From: Pseudomonadota bacterium
Lineage (GTDB): Bacteria > Pseudomonadota > Gammaproteobacteria > Burkholderiales > Burkholderiaceae_C
Length of the DNA stretch: 8,607 nt
Direction: 5' to 3'
NCBI GenBank assembly: GCA_023394015.1
Contig: JAEXBL010000178.1
Coordinates: 1 to 8,607, forward strand
Part shown: one piece after another, positions 1 through 6,623 of the stretch
Numbering within the stretch: position 1 is the stretch's first letter
Layout: each line of letters opens with the position of its first letter
Program-made: the position numbers and the translations under genes
The notes under the pieces: model-generated
What the model was told of the DNA's origin: nothing
The model's database searches: none
Seen by the model: the letters and a program-made list of their open reading frames with translations, nothing else

Positions 1-2426
1 CCGCGCTGGTGGATGCCCTGGCGCAGTTTGTCGAGCGCGGACAGGTGCTCGCGCCAGTGCGTGTCGATGGCCTGCAGCAGCACGGCGCGCTCGAAGGGGC
101 GGAAGTTCTCGGCGCCCACCAGCGTGAGCTTGGTGGCGTAGGCCTGGTTGGCAGCATCGACCACCTTCTCGACGATGTCGTCGTCGCCGATGGCGCTGGA
201 GGCCTCGACCTCCTGCTGCAGCGGCAGCTCGATCTGCCATTCGTCGGCCAGCACCTTCTGCAGGCCGGCGATGTCCCACTGTTCTTCCACCGATTCTTCC
301 GGCACGTACTGGCGCACCAGGTCGGTGAAGCAGCCTTCGCGCAGGCCGGCGATCTGGCCGGACAGGTCCTCGGCGTCCAGGATCTCGTTGCGCTGCTGGT
401 AGATGACCGTGCGCTGGTCGTTGGAGACGTCGTCGTACTCGAGCAGCTGCTTGCGGATGTCGAAGTTGCGCGCCTCGACCTTGCGCTGCGCGCTCTCGAT
501 GCTGCGGGTGACGATGCCTGCCTCGATCGCCTCGCCCTCGGGCATCTTGAGCTTGTCCATGATGGCGCGCACGCGGTCGCCGGCAAAGATGCGCATCAGC
601 GCGTCGTCCAGGCTGAGGTAGAAGCGCGACGAGCCCGGGTCGCCCTGGCGGCCCGAGCGGCCGCGCAGCTGATTGTCAATGCGGCGGCTTTCGTGCCGCT
701 CGGTGGCGATGATGCGCAGCCCGCCGAGCGACTTGATCAGCTCGTGGTCCTTCTCCCAGTTGGCGCGCAGGTCGGCGATGCGCTGCTCGCGCGTGGCTTC
801 GTCCAGGGTCTCGTCGGCCTCCAGCGCCTCGACGGCTTTCTGCACGTTGCCACCGAGCACGATGTCGGTGCCGCGGCCGGCCATGTTGGTGGCGATGGTG
901 ATCATCTTCGGCCGCCCGGCCTGGGCCACGATGTCGGCCTCGCGCGCGTGCTGCTTGGCGTTCAGCACCTGGTGCGGCAGCTTCTCCTTGGTCAGTAGCT
1001 CGGCAATGATCTCGGAGTTCTCGATCGAGGTGGTGCCCACCAGCACCGGCTGGCCGCGCTCGAAGCACTCGCGGATGTCGGCAATGGCAGCGTCGTACTT
1101 TTCCTTGGTGGTCTTGTAGACGCGGTCGAGCTGGTCGTCGCGCTTGCTGGGCTTGTTGGGCGGAATGACCACGGTCTCCAGGCCGTAGATCTCCTGGAAC
1201 TCGTAGGCCTCGGTGTCGGCCGTGCCGGTCATGCCGGCCCGCTTGTTGTAGAGGCGGAAGTAGTTGTGGAAGGTGATCGAGGCCAGGGTCTGGTTCTCGG
1301 CCTGGATCGGCACGCCCTCCTTGGCCTCCACCGCCTGGTGCAGGCCGTCGCTCCAGCGGCGGCCACTCATCAGGCGGCCGGTGAACTCGTCCACGATGAC
1401 GATCTCGGGCCCCTGCTCGCCCTGCTGCACCACGTAATGCTGGTCGCGGTGGTAGATGTGGTGCGCGCGCAGGGCCGCGTTCAGGTGGTGCATCAGCGAG
1501 ATGTTGGCCGGGTCGTACAGGCTGGTGCCTTCCGGGATCAGGCCGTGCTGGGCCAGGATGCGCTCGGCGTTCTCGTGGCCCTGCTCGGTCAGGTAGATCT
1601 GGTGCGACTTCTCGTCGGCCGTGAAGTCGCCCGGCGTGATCACGCCCAGGCCGGTGCGCGGGTCGGCCTCGCCCTCCTGCCGGGTCAGCAGCGGCACCAC
1701 CTGGTTGATGGCCATGTACAGCGCCGTGTGGTCCTCGGCCTGGCCGCTGATGATGAGCGGCGTGCGCGCCTCGTCGATCAGGATCGAGTCCACCTCGTCG
1801 ACGATGGCGTAGTTGAGCTTGCGCTGCACCCGGTCGCCCGGCTCGTAGACCATGTTGGCGCGCAGGTAGGCGAAGCCGAATTCGTTGTTGGTGCCGTAGG
1901 TGATGTCGGCGGCGTAGGCGGCCTGCTTGTCGTCGCGCTGCATCTGCGGCAGGTTCACGCCCACCGTCAGGCCCAGGAAGTTGTACAGGCGCCCCATCCA
2001 TTGCGCGTCGCGATTGGCCAGGTAGTCGTTGACCGTGACCACGTGCACGCCGTGGCCGGCCAGCGCGTTCAGGTACACCGGCAGCGTGGCCGTCAGCGTC
2101 TTGCCCTCGCCGGTGCGCATCTCGGCGATCTTGCCCTCGTGCAGGGCCATGCCGCCCATCAGCTGCACGTCGAAATGGCGCATCTTCATCACGCGCTTGG
2201 AGCCCTCGCGCACCACCGCAAAGGCCTCGGGCAGCAGCTTGTCCAGGCTCTCGCCGTTGGCGACGCGGCCCTTGAACTCCTCCGTCTTGGCCCGCAGCTC
2301 CTCGTCGCTCAGCTTCTCCAGCGCCGGCTCCATGGCGTTGATGCTGGCCGCGATCTTGCGGTATTGCTTGAGCAGGCGGTCGTTGCGGCTGCCGAAAATC
2401 TTGGTGAGGAGGTTGGAGGTGGCCAT
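1..2426 (-). CDS. secA: Protein translocase ATPase SecA (C-terminus beyond the left edge)
   Basis: SecA is the cytoplasmic ATPase that pushes unfolded preproteins through the SecYEG channel. The frame starts at the ATG at 2426 ([17 protein letters not shown], the usual betaproteobacterial N-terminus) and stays open to the left edge, giving 808 complete codons. Visible motifs are Walker A MRTGEGKT (residues 103-110), Walker B DEVD (210-213), a preprotein cross-linking region containing [28 protein letters not shown], and the arginine-finger motif [10 protein letters not shown] (513-522). The last residues seen, [11 protein letters not shown], belong to the helical scaffold region. About 110 residues are missing by comparison with the family, including the C-terminal zinc-binding tail. 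The Shine-Dalgarno is weak (GGTGA, about 12 bases upstream) and sits in a small GC hairpin. The gene is divergent from dciA. The upstream in-frame ATG at 2528 is not used in this call because family members begin at the MATSN position. Confidence 0.97.
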   Translation of the reverse strand, partial: MATSNLLTKIFGSRNDRLLKQYRKIAASINAMEPALEKLSDEELRAKTEEFKGRVANGESLDKLLPEAFAVVREGSKRVMKMRHFDVQLMGGMALHEGKIAEMRTGEGKTLTATLPVYLNALAGHGVHVVTVNDYLANRDAQWMGRLYNFLGLTVGVNLPQMQRDDKQAAYAADITYGTNNEFGFAYLRANMVYEPGDRVQRKLNYAIVDEVDSILIDEARTPLIISGQAEDHTALYMAINQVVPLLTRQEGEADPRTGLGVITPGDFTADEKSHQIYLTEQGHENAERILAQHGLIPEGTSLYDPANISLMHHLNAALRAHHIYHRDQHYVVQQGEQGPEIVIVDEFTGRLMSGRRWSDGLHQAVEAKEGVPIQAENQTLASITFHNYFRLYNKRAGMTGTADTEAYEFQEIYGLETVVIPPNKPSKRDDQLDRVYKTTKEKYDAAIADIRECFERGQPVLVGTTSIENSEIIAELLTKEKLPHQVLNAKQHAREADIVAQAGRPKMITIATNMAGRGTDIVLGGNVQKAVEALEADETLDEATREQRIADLRANWEKDHELIKSLGGLRIIATERHESRRIDNQLRGRSGRQGDPGSSRFYLSLDDALMRIFAGDRVRAIMDKLKMPEGEAIEAGIVTRSIESAQRKVEARNFDIRKQLLEYDDVSNDQRTVIYQQRNEILDAEDLSGQIAGLREGCFTDLVRQYVPEESVEEQWDIAGLQKVLADEWQIELPLQQEVEASSAIGDDDIVEKVVDAANQAYATKLTLVGAENFRPFERAVLLQAIDTHWREHLSALDKLRQGIHQR

Positions 2427-2431
2427 GCGTG

Positions 2432-2444
2432 CGCGGTCACCGCG
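2432..2444 (-). promoter_or_regulatory. Small hairpin over the secA ribosome-binding region
   Basis: CGCGG and CCGCG form a 5-bp stem around a 3-base loop. It lies 6 to 18 bases upstream of the secA ATG, where the Shine-Dalgarno should be, and contains the only GGTGA-like sequence there. In the mRNA it could limit ribosome access. GC-rich DNA produces such stems by chance, so a regulatory role is inference. Confidence 0.3.
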
Positions 2445-2576
2445 ACGCCCTGCTTGGCGCACCGCACGGTGATCGACTGTCCCGGTAAGTTCAAAAGTGA
2501 CGCGAAGTTGGGGGCAAAGCGGCCACATGCAAGCGCCTGTGGGCCCACGCACCCGCTCCGCGCGAGGCAACTGGGC

Positions 2577-2582
2577 ATTTTA
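2577..2582 (-). promoter_or_regulatory. Candidate secA promoter -10 element
   Basis: TAAAAT on the minus strand (5/6 to TATAAT) stands out in a GC-rich region. Transcription would start near 2570 and give a leader of about 145 bases before the secA ATG. A matching -35 element is poor: the spaced position falls on the candidate dciA -10 element. This is a sequence resemblance only. Confidence 0.4.
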
Positions 2583-2605
2583 ACTGGCCCGTGCCGGCCG
2601 ATAAT
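2578..2605 (+). promoter_or_regulatory. Candidate dciA promoter
   Basis: GATAAT at 2600-2605 (5/6 to the -10 consensus) lies 16 bases downstream of a weak -35-like TTTTAA at 2578-2583. The predicted start, near 2612, favours translation of dciA from the GTG at 2636. It makes the earlier GTG at 2591 unlikely, since that codon would lie upstream of the transcript. Confidence 0.4.
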
Positions 2606-2635
2606 GCAGGCCCGCTCCACCCGCCCCGCACCGCC

Positions 2636-2947
2636 GTGACATCCTCCATCCGAACCGCGCTGACACTGCAGCAGGCCGTCGCCCAGGCGCCCACCCTGGC
2701 GCGGCTGAGCGAGCTGGTGGCCGAGTCGGCGGCGCGCATGGCCATCGTGCGGCCCCTGCTGCCGCCTGCGCTGCGCCCGCTGGTCCAGGCCGGCGCCCCG
2801 GACACCGAGGGGTGGACGCTGCTGGTGCCGCACAACGCCGCGGCGGCCAAGCTGCGCCAGCTGGTTCCGGCGCTGGAGGCGGCCTTGTCGGCCGCCGGAC
2901 ATTCGGTGGCGGCAATCCGCGTCAGGGTGCTGCGTCCGTCCGCTTGA
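2636..2947 (+). CDS. dciA: DciA family (DUF721) replicative helicase loader
   Basis: This predicted 103-residue protein belongs to the DUF721/DciA family. DciA recruits or loads the DnaB helicase in bacteria that lack the phage-derived DnaC or DnaI loaders. Recognition rests on the overall pattern: an N-terminal helical segment (TLARLSELVAESAARM, 20-35), then LLPPALRPLV, a strand WTLLV (60-64), the characteristic NAAAAKLRQLVPALEAAL stretch (67-84) and a C-terminal strand IRVRVL. This matches the compact KH-like core of the family. The GTG at 2636 is preferred because it fits the usual N-terminus and lies downstream of the candidate promoter. A GTG at 2591 in the same frame would add 15 residues. 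No good Shine-Dalgarno is seen for either start. It is divergent from secA; DUF721 genes next to secA are common in beta- and gammaproteobacteria. Confidence 0.85.
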   Translation: MTSSIRTALTLQQAVAQAPTLARLSELVAESAARMAIVRPLLPPALRPLVQAGAPDTEGWTLLVPHNAAAAKLRQLVPALEAALSAAGHSVAAIRVRVLRPSA

Positions 2948-2986
2948 AAAGACAAAGTCCGCACGGGCTGCCAACCTGTGCGGACT
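2945..2986 (-). terminator. Intrinsic terminator of tRNA-Thr
   Basis: AGTCCGCAC (2956-2964) pairs perfectly with GTGCGGACT (2978-2986). Three more pairs, one of them G-U, extend the stem to 12 bp around a 7-base loop. Read on the minus strand, the stem is followed by TTTGTCTTTTC, a U-rich tract. The plus strand has no U-tract after the stem, so it serves the leftward tRNA transcript. Its U-tract abuts the dciA stop codon. The stem lies 6 bases past the encoded CCA end. Confidence 0.85.
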
Positions 2987-2992
2987 GGAAAA

Positions 2993-3068
2993 TGGTGCCG
3001 GCTGTCGGATTCGAACTGACGACCTACCGCTTACAAGGCGGGTGCTCTACCAACTGAGCTAAGCCGGC
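2993..3068 (-). tRNA. tRNA-Thr (anticodon UGU)
   Basis: A 76-nt cloverleaf with encoded CCA. The acceptor stem GCCGGCT/AGCCGGC is fully paired, the D arm is GCTC AGTTGGTA GAGC, the anticodon loop is CTTGTAA with UGU at 3033-3035, and the T loop is TTCGAAT. It reads ACA and probably other ACN codons by wobble. Two pairs are imperfect: C27-U43 at the top of the anticodon stem and A52-C62 in the T stem. It lies downstream of sspB on the same strand, with its own candidate promoter and a strong terminator. Confidence 0.96.
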
Positions 3069-3075
3069 GACAACA

Positions 3076-3087
3076 GGGGCGATTCTA
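3076..3087 (-). promoter_or_regulatory. Candidate tRNA-Thr promoter -10 with GC-rich discriminator
   Basis: On the minus strand, TAGAAT (3087-3082, 5/6 to TATAAT) is followed by the GC-rich discriminator CGCCCC and then the tRNA 5' end 13 bases later. A G/C discriminator is typical of stable-RNA promoters under stringent control. No convincing -35 is seen at 16-18 bases, since a GC-rich palindrome occupies that space. Co-transcription from sspAB is also possible. Confidence 0.4.
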
Positions 3088-3111
3088 GCCGCCGCGGCGG
3101 GCGCCCCGGCG

Positions 3112-3657
3112 TCACTTGACGCGCTTGAGCGCCGGGCGCTTGCGCGCGGGCGGCGGTGGCGGCTCGGTGGGCGGCTCGGCATCGTCGGCGCCCTCGGCAC
3201 CAGCCTCGGCATCCGGGCTGGGCACCAGCTGGATGCCGGCGCGCGGCGCGGCGTCGTCAAGCGATGGCGCGTCCTCGCCCTCAGCCGACAACGCTTCGTG
3301 GGCAGATTCAGCTTCGTCGTCAGCGGCCATGGCCACGGGGACCGGGAACGCCATGCCCTGCCCGTTCTCGCGCGCATAGATGGCGATGACCCGGTCCATG
3401 GGCACGATGATCTCGCGCGCCACGCCGCCGAAGCGCGCCTTGAACTCGACGTACTCGTTGCCCAGCTTCAGGCCGCTGGTGGCGTCCATGCTGATGTTGA
3501 GCACGATCTCGCCGTTCTGCACGTATTCGCGCGGCACCTGCACCGTGTCGTCGGCCAGCACGGCAATGTAGGGCGTCAAGGCGTTGTCGCTGCACCATTC
3601 GTACAGCGCCCGGATCAGGTAGGGGCGGGTGGACGCGGTTTCGAGCGCGTTCATCAT
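3112..3657 (-). CDS. sspB: ClpXP protease specificity-enhancing factor SspB
   Basis: SspB is an adaptor that delivers ssrA-tagged proteins from stalled ribosomes to ClpXP. The 181-residue product has the substrate-binding domain at residues 8-110. It opens with STRPYLIRALYEWC, then LTPYIAVLADDTVQVP, NGEIVLNISMDATSGLKLGNEYVEFKARFGG and VPMDRVIAIYARENGQGM. A long disordered, acidic and proline-rich linker follows (about 112-173, ending in a run of six prolines). The C-terminal tail RPALKRVK matches the ClpX-binding motif that ends E. coli SspB. Translation is placed at the first of two adjacent ATGs, because AAGG overlapping the sspA stop is 8 bases upstream of it. The gap to sspA is 10 bases, so the two are surely one operon. 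Confidence 0.95.
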   Translation of the reverse strand: MMNALETASTRPYLIRALYEWCSDNALTPYIAVLADDTVQVPREYVQNGEIVLNISMDATSGLKLGNEYVEFKARFGGVAREIIVPMDRVIAIYARENGQGMAFPVPVAMAADDEAESAHEALSAEGEDAPSLDDAAPRAGIQLVPSPDAEAGAEGADDAEPPTEPPPPPARKRPALKRVK

Positions 3658-3667
3658 GGGCCGCGCC

Positions 3668-4279
3668 TTACTTGCGCATCACCTTTTCGGACGGCGTCAG
3701 CGCCTCAATGTAGGCCGGGCGCGAGAAGATGCGCTCAGCGTACTTGAGCAGCGGCGCGGCGTTCTTCGACAGCTCGATGCCGTAGTAGTCCAGGCGCCAC
3801 AGCAGCGGCGCCAGGGCCACGTCCAGCATGGAGAAGTTGTCGCCCAAGATGAACTTGTTCTTCAGGAACACGGGCGCCATCTGCGTCAGCCGGTCGCGGA
3901 TGTTGGCGCGGGCCTTTTCCAGTGCCTTCTCGTTGCTCTTGGTGGCGCGGTTTTCCAGCGTGGAGACGTGGGAGAACAGCTCCTTCTCGAAGTTGAGCAG
4001 GAACAGGCGCACGCGGGCGCGGTCCACCGGGTCGCCGGGCATCAGCTGCGGGTGCGGAAAGCGCTCGTCGATGTACTCGTTGATGATGTTCGACTCGTAC
4101 AGGATCAGGTCGCGCTCGACCAGGATCGGCACCTGGCCGTACGGGTTCATCACGCTGATGTCCTCGGGCTTGTGATAGAGATCGACGTCGCGGATCTCGA
4201 AGTCCATGCCTTTCTCGAACAGCACGAAGCGGCAGCGGTGGGAGAAGGGACAGGTCGTACCGGAATACAGCACCATCAT
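3668..4279 (-). CDS. sspA: Stringent starvation protein A (GST-fold RNA polymerase-associated factor)
   Basis: SspA has a glutathione-S-transferase fold but binds RNA polymerase; in E. coli it supports stress and stationary-phase gene control. The 203-residue product shows a thioredoxin-like N-terminal half (MMVLYSGTTCPFSHRCRFVL, then NPYGQVPILVERDLILYESNIINEYIDERFP) and an all-helical C-terminal half with LGDNFSMLDVALAPLLWRL. The surface PHP motif important in E. coli SspA is present at residues 75-77. The ATG at 4279 is preceded by AAGGAG at 9 bases, which decides it against a possible upstream start at 4321 that would pass through a hairpin. sspA follows petC on the same strand across 103 bases that contain two hairpins, and is followed closely by sspB. 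Confidence 0.95.
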   Translation of the reverse strand: MMVLYSGTTCPFSHRCRFVLFEKGMDFEIRDVDLYHKPEDISVMNPYGQVPILVERDLILYESNIINEYIDERFPHPQLMPGDPVDRARVRLFLLNFEKELFSHVSTLENRATKSNEKALEKARANIRDRLTQMAPVFLKNKFILGDNFSMLDVALAPLLWRLDYYGIELSKNAAPLLKYAERIFSRPAYIEALTPSEKVMRK

Positions 4280-4293
4280 GAGAGCAGGCTCCT

Positions 4294-4364
4294 TAAAACC
4301 GAAGGAGTGGGGCAGTGCCACGCACGGCGCCGCCCCACTCCATCACCCCGGCGACGCGCCGGGG
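4294..4364 (-). promoter_or_regulatory. Tandem hairpins between petC and sspA (possible attenuator or 3'-end stabiliser)
   Basis: The first stem downstream of petC is CCCCGGCG (4346-4353) paired with CGCCGGGG (4357-4364), 8 bp with a 3-base loop. The second is GGAGTGGGGC (4304-4313) paired with GCCCCACTCC (4332-4341), 10 bp perfect with an 18-base loop. On the minus strand the second stem is followed by TTCGGTTTT and immediately by AAGGAG, the sspA ribosome-binding site. The U-tract is short and offset, so it is at best a partial terminator. It may separate petABC levels from sspAB levels. No clear separate sspA promoter is visible. Confidence 0.5.
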
Positions 4365-4382
4365 AAACTCGACAGAAACGAT

Positions 4383-5147
4383 TTAAGTGACGTCTTTCCA
4401 GTAGGCCGCATTGAGGCGCCAGGCCAGGAAAGTGAACAGCAGCAGGAACAGCATCACCCACACGCCGATGGCGACGCGCTTGGTCTGCGCCGGCTCGCCC
4501 ATCCACTGCAGGAAGTTGACCAGGTCCGCGACGTTGCGGTCGTAGTCCTGCTGCGACAGGGTGCCGGGCTTGACCTCGTCCCAGCGGCCGGTGAAGACCT
4601 GCACCTCGTGCCCGTGCTCTTCGAGCGTCTCGAAGATGGGGCGGCGCTCGCCCTGCAGTTCCCACAGCGGGTGCGGCATGCCGATGTTGGGGAAGACCAG
4701 GTTGTTCCAGCCGGTCGGCGCCACCGGATCGCGGTAGTAGCTGCGGAACAGGGTGTAGATGTAGTCGGCACCCGAGCCGCCGGCACCGGCGCGCGAGCGC
4801 GCGATCACCGTCAGGTCGGGCGGGTTGGCGCCGAACCAGTCCTTGGCCTGCTTCGGGTCGATGGCGGCCTTCATCATGTCGCCCACCTTGTCAGAGGTGA
4901 ACAGCAGGTTGTCCCTGATCTGGTCGTCGGTCAGGCCGATGTCGCGCAGCTTGTTGTAGCGCATGAAGGCCGCCGAGTGGCAGTTCAGGCAGTAGTTGAC
5001 GAAGATCTTGGCGCCGTTTTGCAGCGAGGCCTGGTCGGTCACGCGGCCGGGGGCCTTGTCCCAGGCGATGCCGCCGGTGGCCGCCTGGGCGCCAGCGATG
5101 TGGACGGCCAGGGCCAGCCCGAAGAGCAGTTTTTTCCAGAGGTTCAT
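4383..5147 (-). CDS. petC: Ubiquinol-cytochrome c reductase cytochrome c1 subunit
   Basis: This is the membrane-anchored c-type cytochrome of the bc1 complex. It takes electrons from the Rieske cluster and passes them to periplasmic cytochrome c. The 254-residue product has a signal peptide (MNLWKKLLFGLALAVHIAGAQA, likely cut after residue 22) and the haem-attachment motif CLNCH (C53, C56, H57). PPDLTVIARSR follows at 109-119, and the probable axial methionine is M157 in NIGMPHPLWE. A C-terminal membrane anchor spans about 226-243, followed by RLNAAYWKDVT. The ATG at 5147 has AGGAG 9 bases upstream and is the only start that yields a signal peptide; the frame is open much further upstream, but that part is antisense-like shadow within petB. 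It is the last gene of petABC, 20 bases after petB. Confidence 0.97.
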   Translation of the reverse strand: MNLWKKLLFGLALAVHIAGAQAATGGIAWDKAPGRVTDQASLQNGAKIFVNYCLNCHSAAFMRYNKLRDIGLTDDQIRDNLLFTSDKVGDMMKAAIDPKQAKDWFGANPPDLTVIARSRAGAGGSGADYIYTLFRSYYRDPVAPTGWNNLVFPNIGMPHPLWELQGERRPIFETLEEHGHEVQVFTGRWDEVKPGTLSQQDYDRNVADLVNFLQWMGEPAQTKRVAIGVWVMLFLLLFTFLAWRLNAAYWKDVT

Positions 5148-5167
5148 GGTGTTGTTCTCCTGCGTCT

Positions 5168-6613
5168 TCAATGGGGCTTGAAGGTGACGCGCTCGGGCAC
5201 CGGCTTGGGCGTGCCCAGCTGGCTCCACCAGGGCATGAGCAGGAAGAAGCCGAAATAAACCAGGGTACCCACCATGGCCACCAGTTCGTTGGTCAGCCAA
5301 CTCAGCGACGGTGCGCTGAAGATCGGACCGGGCACCATGATGCCCAGCACCGTGAGGATCAGGAACCAGACCACGAACACCACGTACAGCCACTTGTGCC
5401 AGTCGGGCCGATAACGGATGGAGCGTGCCGGGCTGCGGTCCAGCCAGGGCAGGAAGAACAGGATGATGACGGCGCCGCCCATCACGACCACGCCCCAGAA
5501 CTTGGCGTCGAAGGTCTTGAGCAGCGCAATCGCAATCAGGCCCGCCACGGCGGCGCCCACCTTCAGCGCCATCGCGCAGCGGCACTTGAGAAAGCCCAGC
5601 ACCACGGCTGCGGCGATGATCAGGCACAGCACGTTGACCATGGTGTCGGTGGTGGCGCGCAGCATCGAGTAGAACGGCGTGAAGTACCACACCGGCGCGA
5701 TGTGCAGCGGTGTCACCAGCGGATCGGCGGGGATGAAGTTGTTGTACTCCAGGAAGTAGCCACCCATCTCCGGCGCGAAGAACACGATGGCAAAAAACAC
5801 CATCAGGAACAGCCCGACGCCAAAAATGTCGTGCACCGAGTAGTAGGGGTGGAACGGCACGCCGTCGGCGGGCGCGTCGGGCGACCAGCGGTTGCCCTTG
5901 GGGCCTTTCTTGATCTCGATGCCGTCCGGGTTGTTCGAGCCGACGTCGTGCAGCGCCATCAGGTGCGCCACCACCAGGCCGATCAGCACCAGCGGCACGG
6001 CGATGACGTGGAAGCTGAAGAAGCGGTTCAGCGTGGCGTCACCCACCACGTAGTCGCCGCGGATCAACAGCGCCAGGTCGGGGCCGATGAAGGGAATGGC
6101 GGAGAACAGGTTGACGATCACCTGCGCGCCCCAGTAGGACATCTGGCCCCAGGGCAGCAGGTAGCCCATGAAGGCCTCGGCCATCAGCGCCAGGAAGATG
6201 GCGCAGCCGAAGATCCACACCAGCTCGCGCGGCTTGCGGTAGCTGCCGTACAGCAGCCCGCGGAACATGTGCAGGTACACCACCACGAAAAAGGCCGAGG
6301 CGCCGGTGGAGTGCATGTAGCGGATGAACCAGCCGCCCGGCACGTCGCGCATGATGTATTCGACCGACTCGAAGGCCTTGGCGGCGTCGGGCTTGTAGTG
6401 CATCACCAGGAAGATGCCGGTGACGATCTGGATCACCAGCACCAGCATGGCCAGCGAGCCGAAGATGTACCACCAGTTGAAGTTCTTCGGCGCGTAGTAC
6501 TCCGCCATGTCGCGGCGGTAGATGTAGAAAACCGAAGGGATCCGGTTCTCGAACCAGTTCATCACCTTGGCGCCCAGCGGCGCGTTGGGGGAGATTTCCT
6601 TGAACTCTGCCAT
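5168..6613 (-). CDS. petB: Ubiquinol-cytochrome c reductase cytochrome b subunit
   Basis: Cytochrome b carries the two b haems and both quinone sites of the bc1 complex. The 481-residue product has N-terminal helices (from about 47) with haem ligands H101 and H115 in helix B and H202 and H217 in helix D. PWGQMSYWGAQV lies at 154-164 and HDVGSNNPDG at 222-231. The Qo motif is PVWY (307-310) in place of the mitochondrial PEWY. At about 320-372 there is an extra hydrophobic stretch with cysteines at 330, 344 and 346 that alphaproteobacterial cytochrome b lacks. The C-terminal helices end in TPKPVPERVTFKPH. The ATG at 6613 is preceded by AGAGG and lies 10 bases after the petA stop. The protein is longer than the roughly 400-430 residues of many homologues because of the insertion and C-terminal helices. 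Confidence 0.97.
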   Translation of the reverse strand: MAEFKEISPNAPLGAKVMNWFENRIPSVFYIYRRDMAEYYAPKNFNWWYIFGSLAMLVLVIQIVTGIFLVMHYKPDAAKAFESVEYIMRDVPGGWFIRYMHSTGASAFFVVVYLHMFRGLLYGSYRKPRELVWIFGCAIFLALMAEAFMGYLLPWGQMSYWGAQVIVNLFSAIPFIGPDLALLIRGDYVVGDATLNRFFSFHVIAVPLVLIGLVVAHLMALHDVGSNNPDGIEIKKGPKGNRWSPDAPADGVPFHPYYSVHDIFGVGLFLMVFFAIVFFAPEMGGYFLEYNNFIPADPLVTPLHIAPVWYFTPFYSMLRATTDTMVNVLCLIIAAAVVLGFLKCRCAMALKVGAAVAGLIAIALLKTFDAKFWGVVVMGGAVIILFFLPWLDRSPARSIRYRPDWHKWLYVVFVVWFLILTVLGIMVPGPIFSAPSLSWLTNELVAMVGTLVYFGFFLLMPWWSQLGTPKPVPERVTFKPH

Positions 6614-6623
6614 GGCCGCCTCT

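Noticed and set aside
2427..2528. N-terminal extension of SecA from the ATG at 2528
   Set aside because: It would add 34 residues unlike any SecA N-terminus. The [17 protein letters not shown] start at 2426 fits the family.
2591..2635. Earlier GTG start for dciA
   Set aside because: It lies before the predicted transcription start and adds a proline-rich peptide not typical of the family, though it cannot be excluded from sequence alone.
1266..2639. A 457-codon plus-strand frame opposite secA, and a 441-codon minus-strand frame at 676-2001
   Set aside because: Both are out of frame with the convincing SecA reading frame and have low-complexity composition without family resemblance.
3089..3100. 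12-bp palindrome CCGCCGCGGCGG between sspB and tRNA-Thr
   Set aside because: No U-tract follows on either strand and such GC palindromes arise readily at this base composition, so I do not call it a terminator or operator.
4280..4321. Upstream start for sspA at 4321
   Set aside because: It would place the strong AAGGAG site inside the gene and add 14 residues ahead of the conserved MMVLYSGTTCPF start.
3629..4390. A 253-codon plus-strand frame opposite sspA
   Set aside because: No family resemblance and no ribosome-binding site; it mirrors the sspA coding sequence.
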